Below are positions 6,613-14,289 of a stretch of DNA of 17,288 nucleotides, in pieces. The stretch lies in contig JAQGKG010000242.1 of NCBI GenBank assembly GCA_028290245.1, forward strand, positions 1 to 17,288, in the 5' to 3' direction. A program made the position numbers and the translations under genes. Positions within the stretch are counted from its first letter, which is position 1. Every line of letters starts with the position of its first letter. The notes below the pieces were generated by a model. It was given only the letters and a program-made list of their open reading frames with translations, ran no database searches and was not told the origin of the DNA. The DNA is from Devosia sp. (GTDB lineage Bacteria > Pseudomonadota > Alphaproteobacteria > Rhizobiales > Devosiaceae).

Positions 6613-7169
6613 GCGGAACTTTCGTCGCCGTCGTCGGACCGAGCGGAGTAGGCAAGGACAGCCTGATCGCCTTCGCGCGCGACCGGTTGGAAGCCAGTGG
6701 CCGTGTTGCTTTCGTCAAGCGCGTCGTCACCCGCGAAGCCCATGGCGGCAGCGAAGACCACGACAGCATGGATGTCGAAGCCTTTGCCGCAGCCGAAACA
6801 GCAGGACAATTCGCCCTGAACTGGGATGCGCACGGCCTGCGCTACGGCCTTCCAATTGCACTCGAAAACGACCTAAACGCCGGCAAGGCAGTGGTCGCCA
6901 ATCTCTCCCGCGCCGTCATCCCCGCGTTGATGGACCGCTACCCCGAAACCGTCGTCGTCTCGGTTGTCGCCGACCGCGACGTCATCGCTCAGCGCCTCGC
7001 CAATCGCGGCCGCGAAACCTCCGAATCCATCCAGCGCCGCCTAGACCGCAGCGTCGGCGACCGCATGCCGGCCAGCACGATCCGCATCGACAATTCCGGC
7101 GAACTGGAAGTCGCCGGCGAGCAATTTGTCCGGCTTTTGCAGGATGTTGCAGCGCCAGTCCGGGCTTAA
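6609..7169 (+). CDS. phnN: Ribose 1,5-bisphosphate phosphokinase PhnN
   Basis: PhnN, 186 residues, phosphorylates ribose 1,5-bisphosphate with ATP to PRPP, the last step that feeds the phosphonate-derived sugar phosphate back to metabolism. It has a guanylate-kinase-like fold with P-loop GPSGVGKDSL at 10-19. The ATG at 6609 overlaps the phnM stop (ATGA), so the two are translationally coupled; an upstream in-frame ATG at 6585 would lie inside phnM and is not preferred. The gene ends tail-to-tail with phnF, with stop codons overlapping at 7166-7169 and no room for a separate terminator. PhnP, which supplies its substrate in E. coli, is not in this window. Confidence 0.93.
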   Translation: MSGTFVAVVGPSGVGKDSLIAFARDRLEASGRVAFVKRVVTREAHGGSEDHDSMDVEAFAAAETAGQFALNWDAHGLRYGLPIALENDLNAGKAVVANLSRAVIPALMDRYPETVVVSVVADRDVIAQRLANRGRETSESIQRRLDRSVGDRMPASTIRIDNSGELEVAGEQFVRLLQDVAAPVRA

Positions 7170-7891
7170 ACCACCAACTCCATCCGCTCCGCGGGAAAAC
7201 GGCTCAGCGCATAGGATATCGGCACGCCGTCGGAGTCCACGTCCACGGCCTCCGACACCAGCAGGATCGCCCCCGGCGCCAGACCCAGCAATTGAGTCTC
7301 TTCGACATCCGCATGGCGAGCCGAGATGCGGGTCGAGGCGCGCGAATAATCATTTATCCCATAGCTGGCAAACACCGCCGTCATGCGCTGGCCGCCTATG
7401 ACCCGCTGCGCGACGTCAGGAAAGCGGCGATAGGCAAGCCACGTCGTGGCGCGGGAAATCGGCTTTCCATCGGCTGACGATAGTGCGTCGAGGCGGACCA
7501 CCTTGGACCCCGCTCTGATCCCCAGCGCGGCCGCCACCGTCGCGTTTGCGTTTTCCAGTCGATCGCCGAGATGCTGGGTCGTTAGCATGCGCGCTTGTCC
7601 GGCCAGCCCTTCAGAGAAACGCGTCCGTTTTCCAATGGGGTAGCTGAGCCGGCGGGCGCTGCGCACGAAGGTGCCGCGACCCTGTTCGGCCCCTACCACG
7701 CCCTCGTCGGCCAGCACTGCCAGCGCGCGCCGGACGGTGTGCCGGTTGGCAGAAAAGCGCTCCGCCAGCGCGGCCTCGGTCGGCAGGCGATCACCTTCGG
7801 CAAGCTTGCCGCCGATGATGTCGAGCCGGATGGCATCGACGATGCGGCGCCATAAAGCCACCCCGCCGGAAACGTCTTTCAAAACTGTCAT
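7166..7891 (-). CDS. phnF: GntR/HutC-family phosphonate operon repressor PhnF
   Basis: PhnF, 241 residues, is a transcription factor with an N-terminal GntR winged helix-turn-helix (WRRIVDAIRLDIIGGKLAEGDRLPTEAALAERFSANRHTVRRAL..., about 11-70) and a C-terminal UTRA ligand-binding domain. The family represses phn genes until a phosphonate-related ligand appears. It is divergent from phnG across 76 bp that contain the palindrome TTGTCTA-N6-TAGACAA, a good candidate for its operator. The ATG at 7891 lacks a strong ribosome site, and its bases form the end of a Pho half-site read on the other strand. The start is thus moderately certain. The 3' end overlaps phnN. Confidence 0.9.
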   Translation of the reverse strand: MTVLKDVSGGVALWRRIVDAIRLDIIGGKLAEGDRLPTEAALAERFSANRHTVRRALAVLADEGVVGAEQGRGTFVRSARRLSYPIGKRTRFSEGLAGQARMLTTQHLGDRLENANATVAAALGIRAGSKVVRLDALSSADGKPISRATTWLAYRRFPDVAQRVIGGQRMTAVFASYGINDYSRASTRISARHADVEETQLLGLAPGAILLVSEAVDVDSDGVPISYALSRFPAERMELVV

Positions 7892-7918
7892 TGCATTTTC
7901 ACACGAGGAGCGTAGGAC
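7885..7918 (+). promoter_or_regulatory. Pho-box promoter of phnGHIJKL
   Basis: CTGTCAT (7885-7891), a 4-bp spacer and TTTTCAC (7896-7902) form a Pho box with half-sites at 11-bp steps. Ten bp later comes TAGGAC (7913-7918) at the -10 position. Transcription would start near 7925. The first half-site covers the phnF start codon, so PhoB binding could also hamper phnF expression. Confidence 0.65.
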
Positions 7919-7935
7919 CGGATTCAGGACAATAG

Positions 7936-7955
7936 TTGTCTATTACATTAGACAA
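7936..7955. promoter_or_regulatory. Candidate PhnF operator
   Basis: TTGTCTA (7936-7942) and TAGACAA (7949-7955) are perfect inverted repeats around ttacat. The half-site agrees with the GTnTAGAC-like sites of HutC-type GntR regulators. It lies between the divergent phnF and phnG genes, about +11 to +30 from the inferred phnG start and 12 bp before the phnG ATG. Repression by road-block, and autoregulation of phnF, are inferred. Confidence 0.72.
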
Positions 7956-7967
7956 ATCGAGGCAAGC

Positions 7968-8423
7968 ATGCAGACGCAAACTTCCCTTCCAAATACCGCC
8001 AGAAAAGCCGCGCTCGACGTTTTGGCCGCCGCGCCATCACGCGCATTGGCCGAACTGTGGGACGCCTGGGCTGACAAGCCCGAGCACTCCAAAGTGCGCG
8101 GTCCCGAAGTCGGCCTCGTCATGGTGCGCGGTCGGGCAGGTGGCGGCGGCGCGCCGTTCAACCTCGGCGAAGCGACGGTCAGCCGCGCCAGCGTGCGCAT
8201 TGTAACCGGGCAGGTGGGGCACGGGTATTGCCTCGGTCGCGATCTCGCCAAAGCCGAAATCATCGCAGTGATCGACGCCCTCTGGCAGCGCGATGCAGCG
8301 CCGGTCGAGGCTCAGATCATCGAGCCCTTGCGCGCACTTGCCGCCAATGCAGACCAGAAGAGCCGGGAAGAGTCCGCAGCTACCAAGGTCGACTTCTTCA
8401 CCATGGTGCGCGGGGATAACTGA
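7968..8423 (+). CDS. phnG: C-P lyase core subunit PhnG
   Basis: PhnG, 151 residues (E. coli PhnG is about 150), is a subunit of the PhnGHIJ C-P lyase core that, with PhnI and the other proteins, couples phosphonate to the ribose of ATP. The sequence is typical: ARKAALDVLAAAPSRALAELWDAW near the start, then GPEVGLVMVRGRAGGGGAPFNLGE and SVRIVTGQVGHGYCLGRD. The ATG at 7968 is chosen because GAGG (7959-7962) lies 5 bases upstream; longer in-frame starts would cross the promoter and phnF. It is the first gene of the operon and ends one base before phnH. Confidence 0.93.
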   Translation: MQTQTSLPNTARKAALDVLAAAPSRALAELWDAWADKPEHSKVRGPEVGLVMVRGRAGGGGAPFNLGEATVSRASVRIVTGQVGHGYCLGRDLAKAEIIAVIDALWQRDAAPVEAQIIEPLRALAANADQKSREESAATKVDFFTMVRGDN

Positions 8424-8424
8424 A

Positions 8425-9021
8425 ATGGACAGCACTTTCGAAGGCGGCTTCGCCAATCCGGTGTTCGATGCGCAGACCTCGTTTCGCGCCATCATGGACG
8501 CGCTGGCCAATCCCGGTACATCCCGCCAACTTGCCGAAACCGTGTTAGCACAGGGGCCGCTAAGTGCCGAATTGGCTAGCACACTGCTAACGTTGAGCGA
8601 CACCGATACCCACATCTGGTTGTCAGATTCACTGCGCACTGCACCGGTCGAGGCCTTCATCGCCTTCCACACCGGCGCCCCGCTGACCCGCGATCCCAGC
8701 AGGGCCACCTTTGCTCTGGCGGCCAATGTCGACGAGCTGCCGCGCTTCGAGCAGTTCAACCTCGGCACCCAGGAATATCCCGACCGCTCGACCACCATCG
8801 TGCTCGCTGTTCCGTCGCTAACCGGCGGCGCCGACCTGCTGCTACGCGGCCCGGGCATCAACGACCACATCCATTGTAGCCCCACCGGACTGCCCGAGGA
8901 TTTCCTCACGCAGTGGTCCGACAACCGCGAGCTGTTTCCGCGCGGTATCGACCTGCTGCTGGTCAGCCAAGGCCACGTCATGGGCCTGCCGCGCTCGACG
9001 CGCATTTCGGAAGGACACTGA
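8425..9021 (+). CDS. phnH: C-P lyase core subunit PhnH
   Basis: PhnH, 198 residues, is the core subunit of C-P lyase with a PLP-transferase-like fold but no catalysis of its own known. The N-terminus GGFANPVFDAQTSFRAIMDALANPG is the typical family opening, and the region ADLLLRGPGINDHIH also fits. Length is close to the E. coli protein (about 194). The ATG at 8425 follows the phnG stop by one base, with GGGGA about 8 bases upstream. The upstream extension of this frame lies inside phnG and is not used. It is followed by phnI one base later, so the two are probably translated together. Confidence 0.93.
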   Translation: MDSTFEGGFANPVFDAQTSFRAIMDALANPGTSRQLAETVLAQGPLSAELASTLLTLSDTDTHIWLSDSLRTAPVEAFIAFHTGAPLTRDPSRATFALAANVDELPRFEQFNLGTQEYPDRSTTIVLAVPSLTGGADLLLRGPGINDHIHCSPTGLPEDFLTQWSDNRELFPRGIDLLLVSQGHVMGLPRSTRISEGH

Positions 9022-9022
9022 C

Positions 9023-10111
9023 ATGTATGTAGCCGTCAAAGGTGGCGAGGCCGCCATTGCCAACGCCCATGCCCTGCTGGCCGACCGTCGCCGCGGCGAT
9101 CGCTCCGTTCCGGCCCTGCGCCTCGATCAGATCGTCGAGCAACTCGGCCTCGCCGTCGACCGCGCCATGGGCGAAGGCTCGCTGTATGATAAGGAACTCG
9201 CCGCGCTGGCCTTGCTACAAGCCCGTGGCGACCTGATCGAGGCCATCTTCCTCGTCCGCGCCTATCGCACCACGCTGCCGCGCTTCGGCTATTCCAACCC
9301 CATCGATACCGGCACCATGCTGATCGAGCGCCGCATCTCGGCGACCTTCAAGGACCTGCCCGGCGGGCAGATGCTGGGGCCAACCTTCGATTACACCCAC
9401 CGCCTGCTCGACCCCTCGATTGCCGGAGGCGAAGTGCCCGCGCCAATCACCCGCGAAGCCGATACTGAACAAGCACCGCGCGTCACCGACATGCTGGGCC
9501 GCCAGGGCCTGATGGAGCCCGACGGCGACACCGATCCCGACCGCGAAGTCGGCGACCTGACCCGCGAACCACTGGATTTCCCGCTCGACCGCGACCTGCG
9601 CCTGCAGGCACTGGCCCGCGGCGACGAAGGCTTCCTGCTCGCCCTCGGCTATTCCACCCAACGCGGCTATGGCCGCAGCCATCCATTTGTCGGCGAAATC
9701 CGCATCGGCGAGGTCGAGGTCGAATTCGACATTCCCGAACTCGGCTTTGCCGTCAGTCTCGGCCGGGTCCGCGTCACCGAATGCCAGATGGTCAACCAGT
9801 TCAAGGGCTCGGCAAAAGTCCCGCCGCAGTTCACTCGCGGCTACGGATTGGTGTTCGGCCAGGCGGAGCGCAAGGCCATGGCCATGTCGCTGGTCGACAG
9901 GGCCCTCCGTGCCCGCGAATTCGGCGAAGACGTCGTCGCCCCGGCGCAAGACGAGGAGTTCGTCATCTCCCACTCCGACAACGTGCAGGCCACCGGCTTC
10001 GTCGAACACCTGAAACTGCCCCACTACGTCGATTTCCAGGCCGAACTGGACCTGATCCGCCGCATGCGAGCCGAACACGACGCCGCTGACATGAAGGAGG
10101 CCGCAGAATGA
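9023..10111 (+). CDS. phnI: C-P lyase core subunit PhnI (nucleosidase/transferase)
   Basis: PhnI, 362 residues, is the subunit thought to displace adenine from ATP with phosphonate. The N-terminus MYVAVKGGEAAIANAHALL and the blocks LRAYRTTLPRFG-like, FKDLPGGQMLGPTFDYTHRLLD, GDEGFLLALGYSTQRGYGR and RGYGLVFGQAERKAMAM are near-identical in style to the E. coli protein. His329 and His334 in HLKLPHYVDFQ correspond to the metal-binding histidines of E. coli PhnI (328 and 333). AAGGA (9011-9015) precedes the ATG. The 3' end overlaps phnJ by 4 bp (ATGA). Confidence 0.95.
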   Translation: MYVAVKGGEAAIANAHALLADRRRGDRSVPALRLDQIVEQLGLAVDRAMGEGSLYDKELAALALLQARGDLIEAIFLVRAYRTTLPRFGYSNPIDTGTMLIERRISATFKDLPGGQMLGPTFDYTHRLLDPSIAGGEVPAPITREADTEQAPRVTDMLGRQGLMEPDGDTDPDREVGDLTREPLDFPLDRDLRLQALARGDEGFLLALGYSTQRGYGRSHPFVGEIRIGEVEVEFDIPELGFAVSLGRVRVTECQMVNQFKGSAKVPPQFTRGYGLVFGQAERKAMAMSLVDRALRAREFGEDVVAPAQDEEFVISHSDNVQATGFVEHLKLPHYVDFQAELDLIRRMRAEHDAADMKEAAE

Positions 10112-10983
10112 ACGCCGTCGCCCAATATAACTTCGCCTATCTCGACGAGCAGACCAAGCGGATGATCCGCCGGGCCATTCTGAAAGCCATCGCCATTCCC
10201 GGTTATCAGGTGCCGTTCAGCTCCCGTGAAATGCCGATGCCCTATGGCTGGGGCACCGGCGGCGTGCAGGTGACAGCCTCCATCATCGGCCCCGACGATG
10301 TGCTCAAGGTCATCGACCAGGGCGCAGACGATACCACCAATGCCGTCTCGATCCGCGCCTTCTTCGCCAAGGTGGCACAGGTGGAAACCACCACGCACAC
10401 CGCCGACGCCACCATCATCCAGACCCGCCACCGCATTCCCGAAAAGCCGCTGGGGCAGGGCCAGATATTGGTCTACCAGGTGCCGATCCCCGAGCCGCTG
10501 CGCTTCCTCGAACCGCGCGAGACCGAGACCCGCAAGATGCACGCGCTCGAGGAATATGGCCTGATGCACGTCAAACTTTATGAGGACATCGCGCGCCATG
10601 GCCGCATCGCCACCACCTATGCCTATCCGGTCAAGGTCGAAGGCCGCTACGTCATGGACCCGAGCCCGACGCCCAAGTTCGACAACCCGAAAATGCACAT
10701 GAGCGCCGCCCTGCAACTGTTCGGCGCCGGGCGCGAGCATCGCATCTACGCTGTGCCGCCCTACACCGAAGTCGTGAGCCTCGATTTCGAGGACCACCCC
10801 TTCACCATCCAGCATTTCGAGGAGCCCTGCGCCCTGTGCGGCGCCGAACAGGTCTATCTCGACGAAGTCATCCTCGATGATCGCGGCGGCCATATGTACG
10901 TCTGCTCCGACACCGACAACTGCGAAGAGCGCCGTTCTGCCGGTCATGTCGGCACACTGGGCATGCAGGAGGCGGCAGAATGA
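10108..10983 (+). CDS. phnJ: Alpha-D-ribose 1-methylphosphonate 5-phosphate C-P lyase PhnJ
   Basis: PhnJ, 291 residues, is the radical-SAM enzyme that breaks the carbon-phosphorus bond, giving the hydrocarbon and ribose 1,2-cyclic phosphate 5-phosphate. The four iron-sulphur cysteines are Cys241, Cys244, Cys266 and Cys272 (C-x2-C-x21-C-x5-C), the same positions as in E. coli. Gly32, the glycyl-radical residue, is present in AIPGYQVPF. The blocks YNFAYLDEQTKRMIRRA and MPMPYGWGTGG are essentially invariant. The ATG overlaps the phnI stop, with AAGGAGG (10094-10100) upstream. The next gene, phnK, overlaps by 4 bp. All catalytic features are intact, so the pathway should be active. Confidence 0.97.
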   Translation: MNAVAQYNFAYLDEQTKRMIRRAILKAIAIPGYQVPFSSREMPMPYGWGTGGVQVTASIIGPDDVLKVIDQGADDTTNAVSIRAFFAKVAQVETTTHTADATIIQTRHRIPEKPLGQGQILVYQVPIPEPLRFLEPRETETRKMHALEEYGLMHVKLYEDIARHGRIATTYAYPVKVEGRYVMDPSPTPKFDNPKMHMSAALQLFGAGREHRIYAVPPYTEVVSLDFEDHPFTIQHFEEPCALCGAEQVYLDEVILDDRGGHMYVCSDTDNCEERRSAGHVGTLGMQEAAE

Positions 10984-11771
10984 GCCAGGATTTTTCCCAT
11001 CAGGACCCACTGCTCCGCGTCGAAGGCCTGACCAAATATTACGGCAGCCGCCTTGGATGCGCCGATGTCAGTTTCGAACTCTGGCCCGGCGAAGTGCTGG
11101 CCATTGTCGGCGAATCCGGCTCGGGCAAGACCACCTTGCTGAACTCGCTTTCGGCGACGCTCGAGCCCACCTCCGGCAAGACCATGTACCGGATGCGCGA
11201 CGGCCAATGGCGCAATATCTATGATCTGAGCGAGGCCGAGCGGCGCTTCCTGTTCCGCACTGATTGGGGTTTCGTGCATCAGGATGCCGCGATGGGCCTG
11301 CGAATGGGCGTCTCGGCCGGCGCCAATGTCGGCGAGCGGCTGATGGCAGTCGGCGATCGCAACTACGGCCACATTCGCTCCACGGCGCTGGACTGGCTCG
11401 GCCGCGTCGAAATCGCCGCCGACCGTATCGATGACCAGCCGCGCAGCTTCTCCGGCGGCATGCGCCAGCGCCTGCAGATCGCCCGCAATCTGGTAACCGG
11501 CCCACGGCTGGTCTTCATGGATGAGCCCACCGGCGGCCTCGATGTCTCGGTGCAGGCCCGCCTGCTCGACCTGCTGCGTGGCCTCGTCGGCGAACTCGGC
11601 CTTGCCGCCATCGTCGTCACCCACGATCTCGCCGTAGCCCGCCTGCTCAGCCACCGCATGATGGTGATGAAGGACGGCCACGTCATCGAGGCGGGGTTGA
11701 CCGACCGCGTCCTCGACGACCCGCGCGAGCCTTATACCCAGTTACTCGTCAGCTCGATTTTGCAGGTGTGA
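10980..11771 (+). CDS. phnK: C-P lyase-associated ABC ATPase PhnK
   Basis: PhnK, 263 residues, is an ABC-type ATPase that docks on the PhnGHIJ core rather than on a membrane permease. Walker A GESGSGKT is at 44-51, signature FSGGMRQ at 157-163, Walker B LVFMDEP at 177-183 and the switch His at 215. The Q-loop region reads VHQDAAMGLRM. It resembles the oligopeptide-importer ATPases, as the family does. The ATG at 10980 overlaps the phnJ stop, preceded by AGGAGG (10967-10972). The 3' end overlaps phnL by one base (TGATG). Confidence 0.94.
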   Translation: MSQDFSHQDPLLRVEGLTKYYGSRLGCADVSFELWPGEVLAIVGESGSGKTTLLNSLSATLEPTSGKTMYRMRDGQWRNIYDLSEAERRFLFRTDWGFVHQDAAMGLRMGVSAGANVGERLMAVGDRNYGHIRSTALDWLGRVEIAADRIDDQPRSFSGGMRQRLQIARNLVTGPRLVFMDEPTGGLDVSVQARLLDLLRGLVGELGLAAIVVTHDLAVARLLSHRMMVMKDGHVIEAGLTDRVLDDPREPYTQLLVSSILQV

Positions 11772-12475
11772 TGATGACCGCTCTATCCGTCCAAAATCTC
11801 TCCAAAACCTTCACCATGCATTTGCGCGACGGGATCATTCTCCCCGTCGTCGCCAATGTGAACTTCGAGCTACACCCCGGCGAATGCGTCGTGCTGGGTG
11901 GCCCATCGGGTGCCGGCAAAAGCTCCATTCTCAAGATGGTCTATGGCAATTACGGCGTCGATGCCGGCGCCATCGTGTTGCAGCATCACGGCGAGGCGGT
12001 CGATCTGGCCACTGCCGATCCGCGCACCGTGCTCACCCTGCGCCGTGACTCCATCGGCTATGTCAGCCAGTTCCTCCGCACCGTGCCGCGCGTTTCGGCG
12101 CTCGACGTAGTGGCCGAGCCGCTGGTGATCCGCGGCGTCGATAAAGCCGAAGCTCAAGCCAAGGCCCGTGAACTGCTCGCCCGGCTCAACCTGCCCGAAC
12201 GACTATGGTCGCTGCCGCCAGCCACCTTCTCCGGTGGCGAACAGCAGCGCGTCAACATCGCTCGCGGCTTCATCACCCACCATTCGGTGCTGCTGCTCGA
12301 CGAACCAACCGCCTCCCTCGATGCCATCAATCGGGCCGTGGTCGTCGCCATGATTGCCGAGAAGAAAGCCGCCGGTGTCGCTCTGCTCGGCATTTTCCAC
12401 GATGAGGATGTCCGCACCCAGGTCGCTGATCGCATCGTCGACGTCACCGCATTTGCTCCAAGGATTGCAGCATGA
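11771..12475 (+). CDS. phnL: C-P lyase-associated ABC ATPase PhnL
   Basis: PhnL, 234 residues, is the second ABC ATPase of the C-P lyase system, needed with PhnG/H/I to make the triphosphate phosphonate intermediate. It has Walker A GGPSGAGKSS near residue 43, signature FSGGEQQRV, Walker B VLLLDEPTASLD and the switch region GIFHDEDV. The N-terminal LSKTFTMHLRDGIILPVV insertion is typical of PhnL. ATGs at 11771 and 11774 are both possible; the first overlaps the phnK stop and follows AGG-rich sequence. It ends in an ATGA overlap with the hexapeptide-repeat gene. Confidence 0.93.
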   Translation: MMTALSVQNLSKTFTMHLRDGIILPVVANVNFELHPGECVVLGGPSGAGKSSILKMVYGNYGVDAGAIVLQHHGEAVDLATADPRTVLTLRRDSIGYVSQFLRTVPRVSALDVVAEPLVIRGVDKAEAQAKARELLARLNLPERLWSLPPATFSGGEQQRVNIARGFITHHSVLLLDEPTASLDAINRAVVVAMIAEKKAAGVALLGIFHDEDVRTQVADRIVDVTAFAPRIAA

Positions 12476-13086
12476 CCCGGCTCGGCGAAACGCCATTCGT
12501 CCATCCGACCGCGCAGGTCAGCAATTCCACCCTCGGCCGCTACACCGAAATCGGTTCCGGCAGCCACGTCGCCCACTCGACCGTCGGCGACTATTCCTAC
12601 TGCGTCGAAAACACCCAGATTTCATACGCCACCATCGGCAAGTTCGCCAATATCGCCAGCCATGCCCGCATCTACGCCAGCATGCACCCGATGGAACGCG
12701 CCTCGCTGCACCACTTCACCTACCGCTCCGCCTGGTATTTTGAAGGCGAGCAGGACGACCAGGAATTCTTCGACTGGCGCGCCGGGCAGGGCATCACCAT
12801 CGGTCACGACACCTGGATCGGCCACGGCGCGGTGATCATGCCGGGGATCACGGTGGGCAACGGCGCCATCATCGGCTCCAATGCCGTGGTGACCAAGGAC
12901 GTGGCGGATTTCGCCATCGCGGTTGGCGTGCCCGCACGGACGATCAAGCAGCGGTTCAGCGACGATGTCGCGGGGCGGCTGGATGCGATGGCCTGGTGGG
13001 ACTGGGACCACGAAAAACTGCATCAGGCATTGCCGGATTTTCGCAAACTCGGCATTGAGGCGTTTCTGGAGAAGTATGAGGCCTGA
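12472..13086 (+). CDS. Hexapeptide-repeat acyltransferase-like protein of phosphonate operons
   Basis: This 204-residue protein has a left-handed beta-helix fold like chloramphenicol/xenobiotic acetyltransferases. Hexapeptide repeats run through GRYTEIGSGSHVAHSTVGDYSYC at the N-terminal side and GHDTWIGHGAVIMPGITVGNGAIIGSNAVVTKDV later, separated by a loop carrying HARIYASMHPMERAS with the likely catalytic histidine. It matches what I know of a transferase-hexapeptide family found in C-P lyase operons (TIGR03308 by name). It is not related to PhnO, the GNAT-type acetylase of E. coli. The ATG overlaps the phnL stop (ATGA), so it is the last gene of the phnG unit. An acyl-transfer role on a phosphonate is likely but unproven. 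Confidence 0.87.
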   Translation: MTRLGETPFVHPTAQVSNSTLGRYTEIGSGSHVAHSTVGDYSYCVENTQISYATIGKFANIASHARIYASMHPMERASLHHFTYRSAWYFEGEQDDQEFFDWRAGQGITIGHDTWIGHGAVIMPGITVGNGAIIGSNAVVTKDVADFAIAVGVPARTIKQRFSDDVAGRLDAMAWWDWDHEKLHQALPDFRKLGIEAFLEKYEA

Positions 13087-13110
13087 CCACCTCGCCCTCC
13101 ACATACGCGA

Positions 13111-13229
13111 TGTCATTCCGGCCTTGAGCCGGGACCCATCCCGAGATCAAGCCACAGCCGCAAGGTCGTTCGATCTGGCGGATTGAACATCAACCTCAGG
13201 ATGGGCCCCGGCTCAAGGCCGGGGTGACA
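13111..13229. repeat. Palindromic intergenic repeat, copy 1
   Basis: This 119-bp element begins TGTCATTCC and ends GGGGTGACA, with ends that are imperfect inverted repeats. Each end is itself a small GC-rich hairpin. It lies between the hexapeptide-repeat gene and the phnC Pho promoter. The outer segments match copy 2 at 15251-15373 closely: 34 bp at the right end (13199-13232) are identical to 15343-15376. The centre differs. It is probably a dispersed palindromic repeat of the genome; it may also end or stabilise the upstream transcript. Confidence 0.75.
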
Positions 13230-13310
13230 CCGTGGGTGGGACACGACTTTACCAACCAAACGAAGTGGCAACGCCACCCCCGCGACACCCCGCCACATAT
13301 CTTCCCTGCA

Positions 13311-13366
13311 CAGTCACACAACCGTCACCCAACCGTTACGCTAGCGTTACGCCGCCGCCCTAGCAC
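13311..13366 (+). promoter_or_regulatory. Tandem Pho-box promoter of phnCDE (four half-sites)
   Basis: Four half-sites stand at exact 11-bp steps: CAGTCAC (13311), CCGTCAC (13322), CCGTTAC (13333) and GCGTTAC (13344). The last ends at 13350, and 10 bp later comes TAGCAC (13361-13366) at the -10 position. This is two Pho boxes in series and the clearest PhoB target in the window. Transcription would start near 13373, about 23 bp before the phnC ATG. Confidence 0.82.
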
Positions 13367-13395
13367 TGCCGCAGTTCAACGGGCAGGGGCGCTCA

Positions 13396-14226
13396 ATGCT
13401 CAAGATTTCCAACGTATCGCGACGCTTCGGCGACAAGCTTGCCGTCAGCGACGTGAACCTTGAAATCCCGCAGGGTCAGATGGTCGGCATTATCGGCCGC
13501 TCCGGCGCCGGAAAGTCCACCTTGCTGCGCATGATCAATCGGCTCAATGACGTTTCCACCGGCTACATCGAATATGACGGCGTTAAAACCTCCGAGCTGC
13601 GCGGCCAGGCCCTGCGCAACTGGCAGCGCGATTGCGCCATGATCTTCCAGCAGTTCAACCTCGTGCCGCGCCTCGATGTCATCACGAATGTGATGCTCGG
13701 CCGGCTCAATGGTCGCAATCCGGTGCTGAACCTGCTGCAGGTCTTTTCGGCCCAAGAGCAGCTTGAAGCGCTTAAGGCCCTCGAACGTCTCGACATCGCC
13801 CAGACCGCAACGCAATGGGCACAAACTCTCTCCGGTGGCCAGCAGCAGCGCGTCGCCATTGCCCGGGCGCTGATGCAGAACCCCAAGATGATCCTGGCCG
13901 ATGAGCCGATCGCCTCGCTCGATCCGCGCAATGCCCAGATCGTCATGGACAGCCTTCGCGACATCAATGCCGAGGGCAAGATCACCGTCATTACCAACCT
14001 GCACACCCTCGATACTGCGCGCGCTTATTGCGAGCGCATCATCGGCATGGCGGCAGGCAAGGTCGTGTTCGACGGCACCCCGGACGAGCTCACCACCGAT
14101 GTGGCCCGCACCATTTATGGCGCCGATGGCCTCAAGGAGGCCTTCTCGGAAGCCATGACCTCCACATCCATCGCGCCGCTCAGGCCGCCGATCATCAACA
14201 CCGCAAGCGTCAATCCCGCTTCGTAA
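13396..14226 (+). CDS. phnC: Phosphonate ABC importer ATPase PhnC
   Basis: PhnC, 276 residues, is the ATP-hydrolysing subunit of the phosphonate importer. Walker A GRSGAGKST is at 34-42, the Q-loop (IFQQFN) near 85, signature LSGGQQQ at 145-151, Walker B MILADEP at 165-171 and the switch His at 203 (NLHTLDTA). The stretch LNDVSTGYIEYDG and the C-terminal DGTPDELTTDVARTIYGAD are typical PhnC features. The last ~20 residues are a Ser/Thr/Pro-rich tail with no recognisable role. It is first in its transcription unit, behind the four-half-site Pho promoter; the ATG follows a G-rich leader (GGGGCGC). phnD starts 63 bp later. Confidence 0.94.
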   Translation: MLKISNVSRRFGDKLAVSDVNLEIPQGQMVGIIGRSGAGKSTLLRMINRLNDVSTGYIEYDGVKTSELRGQALRNWQRDCAMIFQQFNLVPRLDVITNVMLGRLNGRNPVLNLLQVFSAQEQLEALKALERLDIAQTATQWAQTLSGGQQQRVAIARALMQNPKMILADEPIASLDPRNAQIVMDSLRDINAEGKITVITNLHTLDTARAYCERIIGMAAGKVVFDGTPDELTTDVARTIYGADGLKEAFSEAMTSTSIAPLRPPIINTASVNPAS

Positions 14227-14289
14227 CCTCGTTCCGCGTCCGGTTCTTTCCGGCCCGCCGACCAACCCGCGTCCCTAAAGGAAAACTTC

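Noticed and set aside
8037..11681. Several minus-strand open frames of 245-328 codons opposite phnG-phnK
   Set aside because: They mirror strongly conserved C-P lyase genes codon for codon, show low-complexity composition and have no ribosome sites or motifs.
13111..13229. CRISPR-like or IS-end interpretation of the palindromic repeats
   Set aside because: There are only two distant copies, no regular spacers and no transposase gene; a dispersed palindromic intergenic repeat explains them better.
13393..14265. 290-codon minus-strand open frame opposite phnC
   Set aside because: It is a shadow of the phnC reading frame; phnC has every ABC motif.
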